Shown here: positions 59,085 through 64,000 of the stretch, one piece after another
Position numbering within the stretch: the first letter of the stretch is position 1
Layout: each line of letters opens with the position of its first letter
Origin: Neckera pumila
Taxonomy: Eukaryota > Streptophyta > Bryopsida > Hypnales > Neckeraceae
Assembly: GCA_963969595.1 (NCBI GenBank)
Contig: OZ018408.1
Span: forward strand, 49,043,022 to 49,107,021
DNA length: 64,000 nucleotides
Direction of reading: 5' to 3'
Position numbers and translations under genes: made by a program
Notes under the pieces: generated by a model
The model's input: only the letters and a program-made list of their open reading frames with translations
Told to the model about the DNA's origin: nothing
Database searches by the model: none

Positions 59085-59305
59085 TAAACTCCTTGAAACA
59101 ATATTCAGTGAAGTTTCGCAGAAAGACAAATGGAATTGGCAGCTAACCCAAGTTGTTTCGTATTTTTGGGACCTTGTGGAATTATTTACAAATTTTTGAA
59201 GTTGTAACGCAGTGGTCATTAAAACCAACCACCTTCTGAAATGTACATTGCTAGTAAATTGAAGAAAGTAAAATGTACCTCTGTATCATGATCGCTTTTA
59301 GGGTC
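59085..59305. repeat. Dispersed repeat shared with 15001-15290
   Basis: CAGAAAGACAAATGGAATTG, TTTTTGAAGTTGTAAC and AAATTGAAGAAAGTAAAATG align with the earlier copy in the same order and orientation. Confidence 0.5.
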
Positions 59306-59321
59306 CACTCACATTTAGAGC

Positions 59322-59341
59322 GGGGGGGGGGGGGGGGGGGG
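59322..59341. repeat. Run of 20 G
   Basis: Twenty consecutive G on the plus strand, preceded by C and followed by AGATCGGG. Confidence 0.9.
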
Positions 59342-59406
59342 AGATCGGGTATCTAACTCCTTTTCGTTCAATTAGCCATTCCACATTCATTTGTAGGTGA
59401 AACTTA

Positions 59407-59685
59407 AGCATTAGAGGACATTTGAGGCCTCCAGAAGACCGTTTCAGGCCTATTCCCAATGTTGTCTTGACTCTATAATAGCTAATACGGGCTGTCAGAT
59501 TTTTTTTTATTTTTTTAAAAAAAAATCCCCTAATATCATTCTAAGCAAAAAAAATAAAAAATAAATTCCGGAAATGATGTGGCACGGTGTCGGCCACATC
59601 AGCCAGCAGTTATCCTGCATTACTGCACTCTGGGAACGCAGGATAACTCGTAGTCTTCTAGAGGCCTCAAATATCCCCTAATGGC
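59407..59685. mobile_element. Fold-back MITE with CATTAGAGGACATTTGAGGC ends
   Basis: The left arm GCATTAGAGGACATTTGAGG and the right arm CCTCAAATATCCCCTAATGG are inverted repeats that continue through CCTCCAGAAGAC / GTCTTCTAGAGG. The interior has an A/T-only stretch and a pair of CAGGATAACT / AGTTATCCTG boxes. Confidence 0.65.
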
Positions 59686-60514
59686 TTTGTACACGTGGAG
59701 GTCGAGCCAATTGGTTGTATAAGAGACCGGACATCCTCACTTGTGATTGGACAAAGGTTGAAATTTGTGCAATCGGTCTCAAGGGGATGGCTCAACCTCA
59801 AGGTATGAAGCACCTCTTAGAGCATGTCCACTCTTTTACTACGAAGGGACCTGGCCTGGTCTATGGCAAGCCCAACGTCCCCTACCACAAATATGCCCGA
59901 GGAAAAAAAAGTGCGGCCTTTGTGAAATGAGTCTTTCAACCTTCCATTGTGATGGGCCCTCCCATTTCTTCGCCAAGCTTAAATTCTGATTGTCTAACTA
60001 TGTTTTGCAACACTTTTTGAAACTTCCGACAACTAAAGCAACTCCCACCAATGAGAGGACAAGTTGCTAGAGATATAGAGAGAAAGGGTAGGGATCTACT
60101 TTGTTGGTAGGGCCGAGAAGGGTAGTTGAGCCCGCCAAAAGCCATTTGGCAAGGCAGTTTCTCCATGAAAGTTTTAAGCATGAAATATGTAGTATTCAAC
60201 AGTCAAGGCAGATTTATAATGCAGAAAAAAGTTTCAAACTCAAAAATAATTGTTGTTTGTCAAAAATTAGATTTCAACTTTGAATACAAAGTTGGAGCTT
60301 TCAACATCCAAGCACCAACAACACTAGCAGGTGAGAATGAAATTGTGAGCCTACGAGGCTTGAGCATATGCACAAGTAGATAGATACTCTACAATCATTG
60401 AAGGTGCTCGTTGTATAAAATCCTATAGGTAGGTATTTATAACACAGGTATACTATAATCATGGAAGGTTTATAATATAGACACCTATAACATAGGTGCA
60501 TAGACTCCTATACT
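59686..60514. other. Intergenic DNA with a fragment of the 35248 inverted-repeat family
   Basis: GAGCCAATTGGTTGTATAAG and GGTTGAAATTTGTGCAAT (59703-59780) resemble 35273-35330 and 36688-36710. The rest shows no gene. CTATAACATAGGTG-like direct repeats occur at 60425-60500. Confidence 0.4.
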
Positions 60515-60861
60515 CATTAAAGGAAATTTCATGCCTTTGGAGGGCTGATCCTCAGCCCTCCGAGGTACCCTAAAATTTGCTTTTATTTTGCTCAAAAAAT
60601 CATTTTTTCCCTATTTCCGCCTTGAAATTGCAGCGGCAGTGGTGTAGGAATCCAAAATTCCGAATAAGAAATTATGAAAAAATAATAATAATAATCTTAA
60701 AAAAATATTTTAAAAAAAATTGCTAAACTTGACTGCTCCAGTGAGCAGTTAGAGACTCTGACTGCTCACCAAGAGCAATTTCGAAGTTGACAGGCCATGC
60801 AAAGAATGGCATGGCATGTCAACTTTCGACACCCTCTAAGGGGTTGAATTTGTCTCTAATG
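60515..60861. mobile_element. MITE of the CATTAGAG family, 347 bp
   Basis: The left end CATTAAAGGAAATTTCATGC and the right end GAATTTGTCTCTAATG are inverted repeats. The inner TTGACAGGCCATGCAAAGAA block matches the copies at 8078 and 36861. Confidence 0.65.
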
Positions 60862-61014
60862 TCATGTACATGCTCATGATTCTAGGCTCACAAAATAGCA
60901 ATTGTAATCAAAGCGTACATCCAAAAAATAATTTTTTGGTAAAAAACAGTTATGGCACTTTAGAAGTTTGAACTCAGATTTTTTTCAAAACTATAAAATA
61001 TGAGAATACATACA

Positions 61015-61415
61015 TTAAACCCTTAAAAAACAAGCTAGGGATACTTCTAATTTCCAAAATTGTAAAGGTGTATTATAAAATACAACTTAGAATAATAATT
61101 TAATGATGGTTCTCAAGAATTAGTTGTAAAATGTATTCCACAAATCATATTCTTATGGTTCAATCAACTTACTACACTAACCAATACCTTCAATAAAATT
61201 TGAAGCCAAAATTTGAAAATTCCTTCTCAAATCAATTGTAGATTGAATGTGTATGATTCAAGGGTACCAATAGGTCTAGTACCCTTTGAATTATTGAGTA
61301 TTTGAAAACTACACAAATATTGAGGAACTAACACACAAAAAAATCGATGGATGAAAAAATGCATTTATGTATTTGCATTGTTCAAAATTTGAATGCCTGG
61401 TCCTTAAGGGATTAA
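61015..61415. mobile_element. TTAA element, family D, 401 bp
   Basis: The left end TTAAACCCTTAAAAAACAAG and the right end CTGGTCCTTAAGGGATTAA bracket a shorter version of the 23583-24148 element, including TGTTCAAAATTTGAATGC near the right end. Confidence 0.7.
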
Positions 61416-61499
61416 AGATAAATTAAAGTGTAACAAAATATTAAAATGTGAATTTGAATATATATACATATAGTCATATACATATATATACACACACAC

Positions 61500-61552
<53 letters not shown>

Positions 61553-63447
61553 AACTTGAAGATTTTGGATGAAACTAAGGGCATGGAATTTCATTCATTT
61601 CATATATGCTATAATCAAGGCCACTCTTTGTTGTCACTCTTTGTTATCACTTTGGAAACTTTGGAAAACTACAGGAAAGTGAATGATTTTATGAATTCAT
61701 AGAAAAATGAACTCAAATTGTTGAAGGAGCTCTCAACTTTCATGCACAAGTGCAAAGGCAAGATGACCCAAAATGAACCACAACCCAATTGAACTCCATA
61801 CACTTAAAAATCAAGTCTACTATGTTCCATCCTAATAATATAAAGAAAATTGTATGAAATTCACATAGAGACATGCTGAGTGTGAAATCAAGGTTGAATA
61901 GGTTTGGATTGAATTTGAGAATGATCATTTCATGAATTCTATATGAGGGGTCGTAAAGTCAACACACATGACAAAAAATTCCCTTCCTTTTGAAATTTTG
62001 AGGGGTGCTATTGGATTTTCATTGCAATTGGTACAAAAGGACAAATACAGTCTCAATCAATGGTCCACAATGAAAAGCTATATGTTTTGCTTTGACAACC
62101 AAAAATCATTTTTCCCCTTTCAATAATGAGTTGACCAAAATACATAATGTACATATTCTATAAATTGCCATGATTCTTTGGCCCCAAAAAATAGTAAATC
62201 CAATACCTCTACATATGTGCAATGACCACATTCACCAATGGTACCACAATGGATTGTTGGCACCATTCCTACGTTGTCTCATTAGAGCATCATCAATCCA
62301 CCCATAGGATATAGGAGCTACAAATTTCTTGTAGCATATTACTCTAGCAATTTTTTTAATGAGAGCATCAATTGAAGAGTGGAGCGCTCCACTGCAAAGC
62401 TTCGTAGCGGAAGCTTCTAAATTGTCAACATCCGTGGGCAGAGTCAATGGGAGGAAGCTTCACACTCTTGATGTGCTAGTGGAAATCTAGTAGTGAGCGA
62501 TTAGAGAAACTACCCATGAGAAGACCTACAAGGGTCTACAACTAGCCTACGTTGCTATGTAGGTCTTTGCAAAGCGGCCAAGGGTCTCCTTCTTTCTAAG
62601 CATGTTGCCATTTTGGTCTTTGCCACATGCCAACTTCCAGCCTGTTTCTATTAGTACGTAACCGCCTGTTAGAAAAAGAAAAAAAGAAAAAAAAGGAATG
62701 CTTTGGGTCTCCCCCACGGCTTTTGTCTCGTGCCTGTTGTGTGGCTGATTTGGTCCGCGGCACGCTTGAAAAAACATAACACCCGCTTCTTTGCCCGAGA
62801 TCGATGTTTAGCGTCCCTGAGTGTGCGCATTGGATTGGACCAAGTGCGAGTTTGCAAAAATTCTGGTCCCCAAACAGCACTGCAAATGTTCCCACCTGAT
62901 CCAGAGGGACATGGCCTGCCTTGGAAACTTGCAAATGAAATCCCTGTCTTTGAGGAGCTCAGGGAAGCCCCATTTTTATGAGTTTGTTTGTGTCAGAATG
63001 AATGCCAATGTCAGGCTAAAGCTTAGCTTGGATAAAATGAATATTCTCTCAGCCAGAGCATTAGATCATCAGGGCATATATATATATGCCAGTTTCCAGT
63101 TTCTGCCAGTTTCTGCCAGTTTCAGAAATGTGGGGAAGCAAAGGACGGAATTGAAGGGATAAATAATTAAGTTATGCAATTGGTACTTGAAACTTGTTGT
63201 CGATGCGATGCGCTAAGTTACGGACTCAAAACTCAGGCGCCTAACTTTTCCGTGCAAAATGGCATCAGAGGCTTCCAGGGCTGGGCGGTCCCGGCCAGGG
63301 CAACATCATCCTTTCAGTTGGCAGGGGAGAAAAATCAAAATCAAATACAAACCGACATGCCGCTATGTTTTCCAAAATAATCAAAGTTTGAGGTAATCAA
63401 AGGATCAGCGGTGCAAATGGAATTGAACCACATCATTCATTGGTAAC
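61416..63447. other. Intergenic DNA with an AT microsatellite, no gene seen
   Basis: About 23 AT units lie at 61503-61548, preceded by TA/CA-type simple sequence. Beyond that, frames such as 62596-62934 (minus) and 62821-63162 (plus) overlap each other and are not recognisable. Confidence 0.4.
61503..61548. repeat. (AT)23 microsatellite
   Basis: Uninterrupted AT dinucleotides, preceded by a short (CA)n stretch at about 61490-61501. Confidence 0.95.
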
Positions 63448-64000
63448 TTAACCCCAAACGACCAAGCAACAATTCCAACCTACGCAAGAAATCTCAGGTG
63501 GTTGAGTTGCACATGCAGTCAATTTGGGTCGGATGTTCATGGATTTTTGATACAATGGGTGTGAACACGTATTGTACCCCCTTGGTGAGAATGTTTATTT
63601 TCTTCAATCACGTGCATGGGTCAAAAGTTATGCTACCCTAAATATTTTGGGTGACCCGGGCAACTTTTAGCAGCATGTGTAAAATTCCTCCTCTACTTTT
63701 GGAATTTAACAGGGATGTAAGTAACATGATATAGGATGCAAATGTAAGGGGAAAAAAAAAGAACATGTGTAGTGCAAAAATCTCATTCTACGAGGAATTA
63801 AATTATGTTAGCCTTGTCAGGCACGGTTCTGGGAAGAAAGATCTTTTAACTTCAAACATTATAATCTTGCAATTTGTATGATCAAAGTTCAAGATTTTTT
63901 TTCCACATATAGTTCCTATAGTAGACTACTACAAATTTGTATGGTGGAATTTCAAAGAAATCTTTGTTTTTTAATTTCTTTCTCACTATTTTATAAAGTA
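63448..64000. mobile_element. TTAA element, family C, left part, cut by the window end
   Basis: It starts TTAACCCCAAACGACCAAGC. The following 550 bp align with the three segments of the split copy at 24227-26839 in the same order, without the two insertions. The right end lies outside the window. Confidence 0.7.

Larger units (their letters stand above)
57904..59407. other. Intergenic DNA, no gene assigned
   Basis: Frames of up to 145 codons (58023-58460, plus) are not recognisable. ACACTAAT-like motifs recur at about 57905-58170. Part of it (59085-59305) is the dispersed repeat shared with 15001-15290. Confidence 0.35.

Noticed and set aside
61448..61702. 84-codon frame with IYIYIY repeats
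   Set aside because: It is a translation of the AT microsatellite.
1..64000. CRISPR array, bacterial operons or viral insert
   Set aside because: Spliced genes, plant MITEs and the absence of compact coding DNA exclude a prokaryotic window. The tandem arrays lack unique spacers between conserved repeats, and no viral protein was recognised.

Overview
This is nuclear DNA of a land plant. The evidence is a spliced NAC transcription factor with a complete NAC domain, a spliced plant-specific membrane protein, a decayed VPS13 (SHRUBBY-type) gene fragment, and plant-style MITE families (CACTA, PIF/Harbinger and others) in very AT-rich intergenic DNA. Low gene density suggests a large, repeat-rich genome. 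A non-seed plant (bryophyte or lycophyte) fits the divergent VNS-like NAC protein, but the species cannot be fixed from the sequence.

Layout. (1) 1-6.9 kb: one three-exon minus-strand gene (2532-5891) for a single-pass membrane protein of a plant family that I recall being annotated as putative glycosyltransferase/DUF7780. Both introns carry minisatellites. (2) 7-49 kb: a repeat field without an intact gene. It holds nested and stand-alone copies of elements that start TTAACCC(C)T and end in the complement. Nested copies show that the target was a single TTAA. Interspersed are CACTA-like and PIF/Harbinger-like MITEs with their 3-bp duplications, long inverted repeats, a tRNA-derived SINE, and an unprocessed VPS13 pseudogene fragment at 29.8-31.0 kb. 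(3) 49.6-57 kb: a three-exon minus-strand NAC gene (51251-53752) with a TATA box about 215 bp before its ATG and a long upstream region. (4) 57-64 kb: hairpins, microsatellites, a 20-G run and further TTAA elements, the last running off the window.

The two intact genes show no functional link. The most unusual content is the TTAA-targeted element group: roughly 22 copies in several size families, about a quarter of the window by my coordinates. TTAA targets and CCC-starting termini are the hallmark of piggyBac-type transposons, which are well known in animals but to my knowledge hardly described in land plants. No transposase is present here, so the assignment rests on ends and target sites only. 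All exon boundaries, homologies and percentages were worked out by eye.
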